From Tagaea sp. CACIAM 22H2 (GTDB taxonomy: Bacteria; Pseudomonadota; Alphaproteobacteria; CACIAM-22H2): DNA of 60,842 bases. Made by a program: the position numbers and the translations under genes. The stretch lies in contig PVXE01000021.1 in assembly GCA_014444615.1 (NCBI GenBank), forward strand, positions 1-60,842, read 5' to 3'. Below are positions 8,905 to 17,027 of the stretch, one piece after another. Below the pieces are notes generated by a model. It was not told where the DNA came from. It did not search any database and saw only the letters and a program-made list of their open reading frames with translations. Each line of letters opens with the position of its first letter. Position 1 is the stretch's first letter.

Positions 8905-8922
8905 GATTGAACCGGTTCAATC
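8905..8922. promoter_or_regulatory. Candidate LacI-type operator, perfect 18-bp palindrome
   Basis: GATTGAACCGGTTCAATC is a perfect 9+9 inverted repeat with the central CG step common in LacI-family operators. It lies in the 88-bp divergent gap, 17 bases from the regulator start and 55 bases before the dehydratase start. It could repress both directions. Confidence 0.75.
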
Positions 8923-8976
8923 GAAGGCCAAAGACGGCCGCGCGCACCGGAATTCGGGGGGACGGCCCAAAGTCGC

Positions 8977-10110
8977 ATGAAAATCACGAAGATCGAGACC
9001 CACAAGCATTGGGTCGATTGGTGCAACTGGATGTTCGTCCGCATCGAAACGGACGAAGGCTTGGTCGGCTGGGGCGAGGCCTCGCTGCACGGCGCGCTGG
9101 ATTCGGTCGAAGCCGCAATCCGCGAATTCGCGCCGCATCTGATCGGCCAGGACCCCGCCGGCCCCGAACGCCATTGGCATCGTCTTTACAACGCGTGGCG
9201 CTGGCGCGCAGGCGCGGTGTTCAACACCGCATTGGCGGGCATCGATCTCGCGTTGTGGGACCTCGAAGGCAAGCGCTTGGGCGTGCCGGTGCATCGCCTG
9301 TTGGGCGGGGCGCATCGCACATCGTTGCGCGTTTACGCCAGCCACTGGCTGAACGCGAAGATGACGCCCGACGAGGCCCATGCCGGTGCGAAGGAAGCGG
9401 TCCGCCGCGGCTTCACCGGATTCAAATTTTCGCCGCTGACGCATGAAGCGTTGAAGGCCGACGAAAGCGGCGCCATCCGCCGTGCGACCGAAGTGATGGC
9501 CGCCGCGCGCGAGGGTGCCGGGCCCGATGTCGACATCTTCATCGAATGCAGCGAATCGCTGAGCCCGCGCACGGCGGTGATGCTCGATCGCGCTTTCGCC
9601 CCCTATCGCCCCGGCTGGTTCGAGGAGCCCGTGCCCTTCGAGAACGCGGCGGTGATGGTGCGCTTGCAGCGCGAGATCTCGACGCCCATCGCAACGGGCG
9701 AGCGCTTGCTGTCGCGCTACGAATATCGCGAGCTGATCGAGAATGGCGGCGTGAAGATCATCCAGCCCGATCTGATGCACGCCGCCGGCATCACCGAAGT
9801 GCGGCGCATCGCGAGCTTCGCCGACACCTACTACATCCCCGTCGCCCCGCATAATCCCGGCGGGCCGATCTGTACGGTGGCGTCGATGCATTTGGCCGCC
9901 GCGATCCCGAATTTCTACATCCTCGAACAAATGGAGCCGCAGCGCGAATTCCGCGACCGCTCGGCCACGCCGGCGGTGAAGTTCGAGAAGGGCCATTTCA
10001 TTTTGCCGCAAGGCCCCGGCTGGGGGATCGAGCCCGATCTCGAAATCCTGAAATCAAAACCCTACCAGCCGCAGCCGCGCGTCGAACGCGGCGGCGCGCT
10101 GTGGTCGTGA
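8977..10110 (+). CDS. Enolase-superfamily sugar-acid dehydratase (galactonate dehydratase-like)
   Basis: This 377-residue member of the mandelate racemase/muconate-lactonising group has the N-terminal capping domain up to about LGGAHRTSLRVYAS, then a TIM barrel. Acidic metal ligands are visible in FIECSES, WFEEPVPFEN and ATGERLLSRYE. The general-acid His lies in VAPHNPGGP. Overall it looks most like D-galactonate dehydratases, which form 2-keto-3-deoxy sugar acids, but the first ligand block reads IECSES rather than the family's usual Asp-containing form, so the substrate may differ. It is the first gene of an ABC importer operon, 50 bases before the binding protein. Other sugar-acid dehydratases of the superfamily are equally possible. 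Confidence 0.82.
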   Translation: MKITKIETHKHWVDWCNWMFVRIETDEGLVGWGEASLHGALDSVEAAIREFAPHLIGQDPAGPERHWHRLYNAWRWRAGAVFNTALAGIDLALWDLEGKRLGVPVHRLLGGAHRTSLRVYASHWLNAKMTPDEAHAGAKEAVRRGFTGFKFSPLTHEALKADESGAIRRATEVMAAAREGAGPDVDIFIECSESLSPRTAVMLDRAFAPYRPGWFEEPVPFENAAVMVRLQREISTPIATGERLLSRYEYRELIENGGVKIIQPDLMHAAGITEVRRIASFADTYYIPVAPHNPGGPICTVASMHLAAAIPNFYILEQMEPQREFRDRSATPAVKFEKGHFILPQGPGWGIEPDLEILKSKPYQPQPRVERGGALWS

Positions 10111-10125
10111 ACAACAAGAAACGAA

Positions 10126-10148
10126 CGATCCATAAATCGATCCATAAA
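10126..10148. repeat. Short tandem repeat (11-mer twice)
   Basis: CGATCCATAAA occurs twice, separated by one base, in the gap between the dehydratase and the binding-protein gene and just before a GGAGG ribosome-binding site. It may be slippage or a small regulatory element. Confidence 0.6.
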
Positions 10149-10160
10149 CGGAGGAACCCC

Positions 10161-11417
10161 ATGTCGCGTAACGCCCTGCTCGCCGCCGTCGCGGTGATCG
10201 CTTTGGCCGGCCCCGCCGCCGCCCAGAATCGCGTGACCATCCAATGGCAAACGCCAAACCTGACCGAAGCGCAGTACGAGCCGATCTGGAAACAGACGAT
10301 CGCCGAGTTCGAAGCCGCGAACCCGGACGTGAAGGTCGAGCCGATCCTGGTCGCGCGCCGCGACCATTGGACGAAATTCGTCGCCTCGGCCCAGGCGCGC
10401 CAAGCGCCCTGCGTCGTCGCGGTGGACCTGACGACCGCCGCCGCTGAAGGCTATCTGCGCCCGATGGACGATTTGTGGGCGAAGGAGCCCGCCTCGTTCC
10501 GCGACGCCTGGGCGCCGGAAATGCTGTCGGCCGCCAAATGGGAAGGCAAGCTCTATGGCCTGCCGAATTGGGGCGGCACCTATGCCGAAGTCTATAACCG
10601 CGAGCTGGTCGAGAAGGCCGGGCTCGACCCCAAGAACCCGCCCAAGACCTGGGACGAATATCTGCGCTGGGCGAAGGCGCTGACCGGCCCCGATCGCTGG
10701 GCGACCAGCATTCTGGGCGGCAAGACCGACACCACGACGCGCGTGCTGCTGACCTGGATTTGGGGCAATGGCGGCGAAGCATTCAACGCCGATATGACCG
10801 AGGCGACCTTCGCCAAGAACCCGAAATCGCTGGAAGCGATCAAGTTCTATCTGGGCCTGTTCACCAAGGAAGGTGTCGCCTCGCCCGCGCCCACGACGAC
10901 CAACTACCTCGAACAGACCGTGCTGTTCGCGCAAGGCAAGATCGCCACGATGCGCAACGCCTATTGGTCGATCGCCAAGGTGATCGGCGACAACCCGGCG
11001 ATCGAAGGCAAGATGTTCGTGGCGCCGATGCCCGCGAACATCCCCAACGCGCCCACGCTCGCCAGCGTGTCGGCGCATTCGATCTCGCAAAGCTGCCGCT
11101 ATCCCGAACAGGCGTGGCGCTTCATCAAGTTTGACATGGACAAGAAATGGGCGATCCAGCGCGCGGTGAAAGCGAACTGGATGCCGCTGCGCCGCGATTT
11201 GGTGAACGAGCCCGAGTTGAAGGCCGATCCGATGCTGGCCGAGTTCGTGCGCATCGGCGCCAATGCGCGTTCGTACCCGCTGCCGCATCCCGCCTGGGCC
11301 GACATCGCCGTCAACGACATCGTCGACGCGGTGCAGAAGGCGCTGCTGGAACCCGCGCGTACCGACGAGATCTTCCGCGATCTCGACGTCCGTGTGACGC
11401 GCAAGCTGCGTCAGTAA
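10161..11417 (+). CDS. Sugar ABC transporter substrate-binding protein (family 1)
   Basis: This 418-residue periplasmic protein has a signal peptide (ALLAAVAVIALAGPAAAQ, cleavage after AAA). The body resembles carbohydrate-binding proteins of the CUT1 type: VTIQWQTPNL, WEGKLYGLPNWGGTYAEVYN, PKTWDEYLRWAKAL and FAQGKIATMRNAY. I chose the ATG at 10161 because GGAGG lies just upstream; the longer frame from 10101 overlaps the dehydratase. It captures the substrate for the two permeases that follow. Its stop shares one base with the first permease start (TAATG). The operon has no ATPase gene. Confidence 0.87.
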   Translation: MSRNALLAAVAVIALAGPAAAQNRVTIQWQTPNLTEAQYEPIWKQTIAEFEAANPDVKVEPILVARRDHWTKFVASAQARQAPCVVAVDLTTAAAEGYLRPMDDLWAKEPASFRDAWAPEMLSAAKWEGKLYGLPNWGGTYAEVYNRELVEKAGLDPKNPPKTWDEYLRWAKALTGPDRWATSILGGKTDTTTRVLLTWIWGNGGEAFNADMTEATFAKNPKSLEAIKFYLGLFTKEGVASPAPTTTNYLEQTVLFAQGKIATMRNAYWSIAKVIGDNPAIEGKMFVAPMPANIPNAPTLASVSAHSISQSCRYPEQAWRFIKFDMDKKWAIQRAVKANWMPLRRDLVNEPELKADPMLAEFVRIGANARSYPLPHPAWADIAVNDIVDAVQKALLEPARTDEIFRDLDVRVTRKLRQ

Positions 11418-12349
11418 TGTCGAATACGACGACCACGACGAACATCCCCGACCGGTCTTGGACCGGGCGGGGGCTCGCGCGCGAACGCTGGCACGGCTAT
11501 CTGTTTCTGGCACCCACGCTGCTGTTCCTGGCGGCAGTCATCGTGCTGCCGCTGTTCCACGCCTTCTGGACCAGCTTCCAGCGCATCCGCGGCTTGAGCT
11601 CGACCTTCGTCGGCTTCGCCAACTATGTGCGCGTGCTGGAGGACGAAGCGTTCTGGCATTCGCTGCGCGTATCGCTCGGCTTCGTGTCGATTTCGGTCGT
11701 GGCGCACGTGCTGCTCGGCCTGCTGCTCGCCCTCGCACTCAACAAAATCACCTTCGCGCGTACCGCGTTGCGCGTGCTGTTCCTCACGCCGTGGATGGTC
11801 GCGGCGGCCGTCGGCGCCACGATCTGGCTGTGGCTGCTCGAGCCGCAATTCGGCGTGATCAACTACATTCTGCAATCCGCCGGCATCATTTCCGCCCCGA
11901 TCGCCTGGCTCGGCACGCCGGGTACGGCCTTCGCCGCCGTCACGACGGTCGAGATTTGGCGCGGCGTGCCTTTCATCATGCTGCTGACGCTGGCGGGGCT
12001 TCAAACGATCCCGGCCGAGCAGTACGAAGCGGCCGAGATCGACGGCGCCACGACCTGGCAGAAGTTCCGGCACATCACGCTGCCAAATCTCAAATATCTG
12101 CTGGTCGTCGCCTCGACGCTCGACATCATCAATGTCGTCCGCCACTACGACATCATCGGCATCATGACCGGCGGCGGCCCGGCGGGGGCGACCGAAGTAT
12201 TGCCCGCGTTGCTCTACAACACCGCCTTCCGCGCCAATCGCTTCGGCGAGGCGGCGGCGATCGGCGTGCTGCTGCTGTCGATGGTGCTGGTGTTCGCCGC
12301 GATGTATCTGCGCATCACGCGCGTGGGCCAAGAGGACGACCGCCGATGA
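11417..12349 (+). CDS. Sugar ABC transporter permease, MalF/UgpA type
   Basis: This 310-residue inner-membrane protein has six predicted hydrophobic segments, starting with YLFLAPTLLFLAAVIVLPLF. The cytoplasmic EAA loop reads EQYEAAEIDGATTWQKFRHI, followed by TLPNL, and contacts the ATPase. GGGPAGATEVLPALLYN is a conserved MalF-type stretch. The start overlaps the binding-protein stop by one base, and the stop overlaps the next start (ATGA), so translation is coupled. Confidence 0.9.
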   Translation: MSNTTTTTNIPDRSWTGRGLARERWHGYLFLAPTLLFLAAVIVLPLFHAFWTSFQRIRGLSSTFVGFANYVRVLEDEAFWHSLRVSLGFVSISVVAHVLLGLLLALALNKITFARTALRVLFLTPWMVAAAVGATIWLWLLEPQFGVINYILQSAGIISAPIAWLGTPGTAFAAVTTVEIWRGVPFIMLLTLAGLQTIPAEQYEAAEIDGATTWQKFRHITLPNLKYLLVVASTLDIINVVRHYDIIGIMTGGGPAGATEVLPALLYNTAFRANRFGEAAAIGVLLLSMVLVFAAMYLRITRVGQEDDRR

Positions 12350-13179
12350 ACCGCACCTCCCCCTTGGGTCAGGCGGGTCTGTGGATCACGATCCTGATCG
12401 CGGCGATCGTTACGGTGTTCCCGTTCTACTGGATGCTCAACACCGCGCTGAAGCCGCAAAGCGAAGTGTTCCTATCGCCGCCGGCCTTCTATTCGGCGAA
12501 TTGGAGCTTCGACGCGTTCCGCACGCTGCTGATCGAGCGGCCCTTTGCGCGCTACTTCCTCAATTCGCTGATCGTGTCGCTGGGTTCGACGCTGCTGTCG
12601 GTCGCGCTGGCGACGCTCGCGGCTTATGGCTTCACGCGCTTCCACATCAAAGGGGCCGGCGCGTTGATCGTGTTCCTGCTGTTCACGAAGATGCTGCCCG
12701 AAACGCTGCTGATTATCCCCTATTTCCGCCTGATGTCGGAACTGGGCCTCATCAACAGCCATATCTCGCTGATCCTAGCCTACAGCTCGTTCGCGCTGCC
12801 GTTCAGCGTGTGGATGCTGATCGGCTTCTTCCGGTCGATCCCGCTGGAGATCGACGAAGCCGCGATCGTCGACGGCGCCTCGCGCATCACCACGCTGTGG
12901 CGGGTGATCCTGCCGCTGGCGCGGCCCGGCTTGGTGGCGGTCGCGCTGTTCACGTTCCTGATCTCGTGGAACGCCTATGTCTGGGCGCTGGTGCTGACGA
13001 CCGATCCATCGATGTTCGTGCTGTCGGTCGGTATCGCCAACATGGTCGGCGAATATCGCGTGCAATGGAACGAGCTGATGGCCGCCGCGATGATCGCCGC
13101 CGTTCCGGTGATGGTGATGTTCGCGTTCCTGGAACGTCACCTCGTCAACGCGCTGACGGCGGGTGCGGTTAAGGGCTAA
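12346..13179 (+). CDS. Sugar ABC transporter permease, MalG/UgpE type
   Basis: This 277-residue membrane protein begins with a transmembrane helix ending FPFYWMLNTALKP, a standard MalG-type start. The EAA loop is PLEIDEAAIVDGASRITTLW, and the conserved tail LVNALTAGAVKG closes the protein. It pairs with the preceding permease to form the channel of a CUT1 importer. No ATP-binding subunit follows; the next gene is convergent and overlaps its end by 4 bases. A shared MsiK/UgpC-like ATPase elsewhere is expected. Confidence 0.9.
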   Translation: MNRTSPLGQAGLWITILIAAIVTVFPFYWMLNTALKPQSEVFLSPPAFYSANWSFDAFRTLLIERPFARYFLNSLIVSLGSTLLSVALATLAAYGFTRFHIKGAGALIVFLLFTKMLPETLLIIPYFRLMSELGLINSHISLILAYSSFALPFSVWMLIGFFRSIPLEIDEAAIVDGASRITTLWRVILPLARPGLVAVALFTFLISWNAYVWALVLTTDPSMFVLSVGIANMVGEYRVQWNELMAAAMIAAVPVMVMFAFLERHLVNALTAGAVKG

Positions 13180-14462
13180 CCGCCGCCGTAACCACGGACC
13201 AGTCGCGGCAGACCGGTCGACAGGATCGGGAAATAGACCATCACGATGATGGCGCCGATCTGCGCGTAGAAGAACCAGCGCAATTCGTGCCACAGCTGGC
13301 GCAAGGTTAGATTCCCGATCTTGCACGCGACGAACAGGCAAATGCCGACGGGGGGCGAGATCAGCCCCAGCGTGCAGCAGACGATCATCACCATGGAGAA
13401 ATGGATGTCGTCGATGCCCATCTGGCGCGTGACCGGCAGCAGGAACGGGGCGAGCAGCAGCAGGGCCGGCCCCGCATCGAGCGCCAGGCCGATCAGCAGG
13501 AACACCAGAACGCAGACGATCATGAAAAGCTGCGGATTTCCGGCGAAGGCGGTGGCGAGCCCCGCCGTCCATTCGCCGATCCCGGCCATGATCAGCACGT
13601 AGTTGACGATTTCCACCGTCGCGATCAGCAGGAACAGCGACGCGGTCAATCGCGCGGCGTTGCGCAAGGCCAGCATCGCGCCCTTGCGGTCCAGCGAGCG
13701 GAACACGAAGGTCGACAGGATAATCGCGTAGATCACCGCGATGCCGCCCGCCTCGGTCGCGGTGAACACGCCCGATGTGGTGCCGAACACGATGAAGGCC
13801 GGCAGGCTCAGCACGATCGTGCCTTCGCGCGCGACGCGCCCATAGTGCTCGCGCGGCACGTCGAGCTGCGAGACCGGCAATTCGCCTTTGATGCCCTTCC
13901 AGAACACGACGCCGCCGCAGGCCACGCCCAGCAGCAGCCCCGGCACGATACCGGCGAGGAACAGGTTCAACACCGAAATGTCGGATACGGCGGCATACAG
14001 CACCATGATGACCGACGGCGGAATGATCGGCCCGATCACCGACGCGGCGGTGATGAGGGCGGCCGCAAAGGCTTTCGAGTAGCCTTCCTTGGGCATGGCG
14101 TTGATGAAGATCTGGCCGAGTGCGGCGATATCCGCGACCGCCGTGCCCGAAATCCCGGAGAACATCACCGCCGCGACGATTGCGGCATAGGCTGTGCCGC
14201 CCTTGATGCGGCCGACCAGAATGCGCGAGAGCTCGATGAGTCGCTCGGATATCCCGCCGCGATTCATGATCTCGCCGGCCAGGATGTAGAACGGCGCCGC
14301 CAACAGCACGAAACTGTCGAGCCCGGCGAACATGCGCGACGGAACGTTCAGCAGCCCGTAACCGTCGTACATCAGTGCGAAAATGGACGACAGGCCGAAC
14401 GCGAAGGCGACCGGCATGCCGACGAACAGCGTCGCCGTCAGAAGGATGAGGATCGTGGTCAC
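13176..14462 (-). CDS. dctM: TRAP transporter large permease (DctM)
   Basis: This 428-residue protein has about twelve hydrophobic segments and typical DctM motifs: AAPFYILAGEIMNRGGISER, AVMFSGISGTAVADIAALG, ASVIGPIIPPSVIMVLYAA and GLISPPVGICLFVACKI. It is the sodium-coupled permease of a TRAP importer for organic acids. I take the GTG at 14462 as start because it overlaps the dctQ stop (GTGA). It is the last gene of a minus-strand operon running from the SDR at 20243. Confidence 0.92.
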   Translation of the reverse strand: MTTILILLTATLFVGMPVAFAFGLSSIFALMYDGYGLLNVPSRMFAGLDSFVLLAAPFYILAGEIMNRGGISERLIELSRILVGRIKGGTAYAAIVAAVMFSGISGTAVADIAALGQIFINAMPKEGYSKAFAAALITAASVIGPIIPPSVIMVLYAAVSDISVLNLFLAGIVPGLLLGVACGGVVFWKGIKGELPVSQLDVPREHYGRVAREGTIVLSLPAFIVFGTTSGVFTATEAGGIAVIYAIILSTFVFRSLDRKGAMLALRNAARLTASLFLLIATVEIVNYVLIMAGIGEWTAGLATAFAGNPQLFMIVCVLVFLLIGLALDAGPALLLLAPFLLPVTRQMGIDDIHFSMVMIVCCTLGLISPPVGICLFVACKIGNLTLRQLWHELRWFFYAQIGAIIVMVYFPILSTGLPRLVRGYGGG

Positions 14463-14941
14463 GTGCGCGTCCTGGACAGCAGCGAATCCGCCGCCTTGAC
14501 GAGATGGATGAAGGTGAGTGCCGCCCCGCCGAACGCGATCGAGGAATAGATCCAGATCATCGGCAAACCCGTGGTGGGCGCGGTCTGCGCGCCGTTGAGC
14601 TGGCAATAGATCAAGCCCTGCCAGGTCAGCACGACGCAGAAGACGACGTTCAACAAATGCAGAAGCGTCTTGTGCCACGCTTGGAACGTGGCGTTCTCGA
14701 TTTCGCCGAACAGATTCATGTCGAGATGCTCGTCCGCCCAGCTCGCGGCGACGGAGCCGAGGAAGGTGATCCAGATCGCGATATAGCGGATCGCCTCCTC
14801 GCTCCACGAGATCGAGTCGACCGCGACGTAGCGCATATAGACGCTGACGCCGTTGAGCACGACGAGGATCGCGAGCAGCCAGCCGGCGGCGTGATCGCAC
14901 GCCGCCGACAGGCCTTTCGCGAGTGCGCGGATCGCGTTCAT
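14459..14941 (-). CDS. dctQ: TRAP transporter small permease (DctQ)
   Basis: This 160-residue protein has four predicted membrane helices. The family pattern is visible as WSEEAIRYIAIWITFLGSVA, followed by HLDMNLF. It forms the membrane complex with DctM and receives substrate from DctP. GGAG precedes its ATG, and it lies 18 bases after dctP with a 4-base coupling to dctM. Confidence 0.9.
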   Translation of the reverse strand: MNAIRALAKGLSAACDHAAGWLLAILVVLNGVSVYMRYVAVDSISWSEEAIRYIAIWITFLGSVAASWADEHLDMNLFGEIENATFQAWHKTLLHLLNVVFCVVLTWQGLIYCQLNGAQTAPTTGLPMIWIYSSIAFGGAALTFIHLVKAADSLLSRTRT

Positions 14942-14959
14942 GTCTCCGCGCCCCTTCCC

Positions 14960-15982
14960 TTACTGGCCGTAGACGCGGCGCTTGGAGTCTTCGACCGCCA
15001 CGAGCAGCTTGTCGACGACGTCCTTGCCGGCCTGCGACGCGATGAACTCGATCACCGCGCCCTGCGACGCCTTGCGGAACGCTTCCTTCTCGGTCGGCGT
15101 GTTCACATAGACCTTGGTGCCCTGCTGGCGGATCTTGTCGATCGCCTGCAGCGAGTCCATCGCCTTGCGCGAATTGGCGACTTCGGCGTGCATGCGGGCA
15201 CCATCCATCAGGATCTGCTTGTGATCCGCCGACAAGCCGTTGAACACGCGGTCGTTGATGATGATCAGATGCATGCCGTAGATGTGCTCATTCACGCTCA
15301 TGAACTTCTGCACTTCGAACAGCTTGCCGTCCCAGATTGTCGCGGCGGCGTTTTCCTGGCCGTCGACGACGTTCTGCTTCAGCGCGGGCACCAATTCGGG
15401 CCACGCGATCGGCGTGGCCGAAGCGCCCATCGAACGCATGAAGTTCACGTAGACCTGGCTTTGCATCGTGCGCATCTTCAGGCCCTTCAGATCGTCCGGG
15501 CCTTTGATTTCGCGCACGTTGTTGGTCAGGTTGCGGAACCCGTTTTCCGACAGCGCCAGCGTGCGGATGCCCGTCGCCTTGCGCATGTCCTCGGTCATTT
15601 CCTTCATGAACGGGCTGGTCATGAATTCCCACGCGACCGGCGAAGATGGGAACAGATACGGGATCTGGAAGGCCTGCATTGGCTTGTGGAACGAGCCGAG
15701 GACCGAATCGTCGGTCAGCGCCATCTCCAGCGTGCCATTCTTCACCTGCTCGGTCAGCTGCAACGAGCCGCCCAGTGTGTTGAAGAACAGACGGATCTCG
15801 AGCTGCCCGCTGCTGCGGAATTCGACATATTCCTTCAGCGCCTTCATGCCCAGGATTTCGCCGCCCATCGAATCGGGCGCGCCGATCGAGAAGCGGAGCG
15901 TCGTCTTTTGCTGGGCGTCTGCGGCGGCGGCCGAGAGGCCGACCGCGGCGAAAGCGGCAAGTGCCAGGACTTTGAATTTCAC
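14960..15982 (-). CDS. dctP: TRAP transporter solute-binding protein (DctP family)
   Basis: This 340-residue periplasmic protein starts with a signal peptide (VLALAAFAAVGLSAAAADAQ). DctP features include TLRFSIGAPDSMGGEILGMK, the ligand-contact region around LKGLKMRTMQSQVYVN with its conserved Arg, and the hinge motif VDGQENAAATIW. The start is a GTG with GGGAGGAAA just upstream. Because it is co-transcribed with a 2-hydroxyacid dehydrogenase and a 2-oxoacid dehydrogenase E1, a hydroxy or oxo carboxylic acid ligand is likely (inference). Confidence 0.9.
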   Translation of the reverse strand: MKFKVLALAAFAAVGLSAAAADAQQKTTLRFSIGAPDSMGGEILGMKALKEYVEFRSSGQLEIRLFFNTLGGSLQLTEQVKNGTLEMALTDDSVLGSFHKPMQAFQIPYLFPSSPVAWEFMTSPFMKEMTEDMRKATGIRTLALSENGFRNLTNNVREIKGPDDLKGLKMRTMQSQVYVNFMRSMGASATPIAWPELVPALKQNVVDGQENAAATIWDGKLFEVQKFMSVNEHIYGMHLIIINDRVFNGLSADHKQILMDGARMHAEVANSRKAMDSLQAIDKIRQQGTKVYVNTPTEKEAFRKASQGAVIEFIASQAGKDVVDKLLVAVEDSKRRVYGQ

Positions 15983-16000
15983 GGCTTTCCTCCCTCGGGG

Positions 16001-17023
16001 TTATTTGCTTTTGGTCTTCAGTTGCGCCGCATTGACGCAAGCGGCGAGCGAGCCCGTTTCGAGATGGGCGAGCACGTTGGTGAGCGAACTCACGCGCATG
16101 TCGACCAGCGAGGCGGGGCTGTAGAAGGCGGCGTGCGGGCTCAAGGTCAAGCGCCCTTCGAGCCAGGCTTCGCGCGCGAGAAACGCGCGCACGAGGCGGT
16201 TGTTCGGATTGGCCGGTTCCTCCGGCAATACGTCGAGACCGGCGGCGATGACGCGTTTGGATTTGAGCGCGTCGTAGAGCGCATCGAGATCGACGATGGC
16301 GCCGCGCGCGGTGTTGATCAGCACCATGCCTTTCTTGGCTTTGGCGAACACGTCTTTGCCGATCAGCCCGACGGTTTCGGGGGCCGAGGGCGCGTGGATC
16401 GACAACACGTCGGAGATCGCGGCGAGTTCGGCGGGTGTCTTCACGCGCTTGGCGCCGACCGCGATTTCGTAGCCGGCGGGCTGGAACGGATCGCAAAAGG
16501 CGATATCCATCCCGAAGGCGCGCGCGCGCAACGCGGCGGCGAGCCCGATACGCCCCAAGCCCACGACGCCGAAGGTGCAACCGCGCAAGCGGCGCACGAC
16601 CGGCGCTTTCAGATGGTGCCAATTCGCCGTCGGGTCGGCGCGGATAAGGTCGTGATAGCTCGCCGTGCCGCGCGTCAACGCCAGCATCAGCGCGATGGCG
16701 TGATCGGCGACTTCCGACGTGCCGTAGTCGGGCACGTTGAAGACGGCGACGTTGCGCTTGGTCCATGCCGCGACATCGATCATGTCGTAGCCCACGCCCG
16801 AGCGCAGAACCGCGCGCACATTCGGCCAGTCGGAAGTCTTGCCTTCGATCGTCGTGCCCGCCGGATAGTGGACGATCGCATCGGCCTTGGCGCGGATCGC
16901 GGCCGGGATCGGCTTCGTCTCCGCTTCCTCGCGAGTCTGGATATAAAGCTCGCAGCGGCCTTGCGCCGTGCGCTTTTCCAGATCCGGCGCGCCGTGGGGA
17001 AATTGGCTGAGGACGACCAGCAT
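16001..17023 (-). CDS. D-isomer-specific 2-hydroxyacid dehydrogenase
   Basis: This 340-residue NAD-dependent dehydrogenase has VVGLGRIGLAAALRARAFGM for dinucleotide binding. The catalytic Arg is in NTARGAIVD, the Glu is near LDVLPEEPANPNN, and the His is in LSPHAAFYS. The whole resembles the phosphoglycerate dehydrogenase/CtBP/glyoxylate reductase group. It would interconvert a 2-hydroxyacid and a 2-oxoacid, feeding the 2-oxoacid dehydrogenase encoded 4 bases upstream. The exact substrate is not readable. Confidence 0.87.
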   Translation of the reverse strand: MLVVLSQFPHGAPDLEKRTAQGRCELYIQTREEAETKPIPAAIRAKADAIVHYPAGTTIEGKTSDWPNVRAVLRSGVGYDMIDVAAWTKRNVAVFNVPDYGTSEVADHAIALMLALTRGTASYHDLIRADPTANWHHLKAPVVRRLRGCTFGVVGLGRIGLAAALRARAFGMDIAFCDPFQPAGYEIAVGAKRVKTPAELAAISDVLSIHAPSAPETVGLIGKDVFAKAKKGMVLINTARGAIVDLDALYDALKSKRVIAAGLDVLPEEPANPNNRLVRAFLAREAWLEGRLTLSPHAAFYSPASLVDMRVSSLTNVLAHLETGSLAACVNAAQLKTKSK

Positions 17024-17027
17024 CGCG

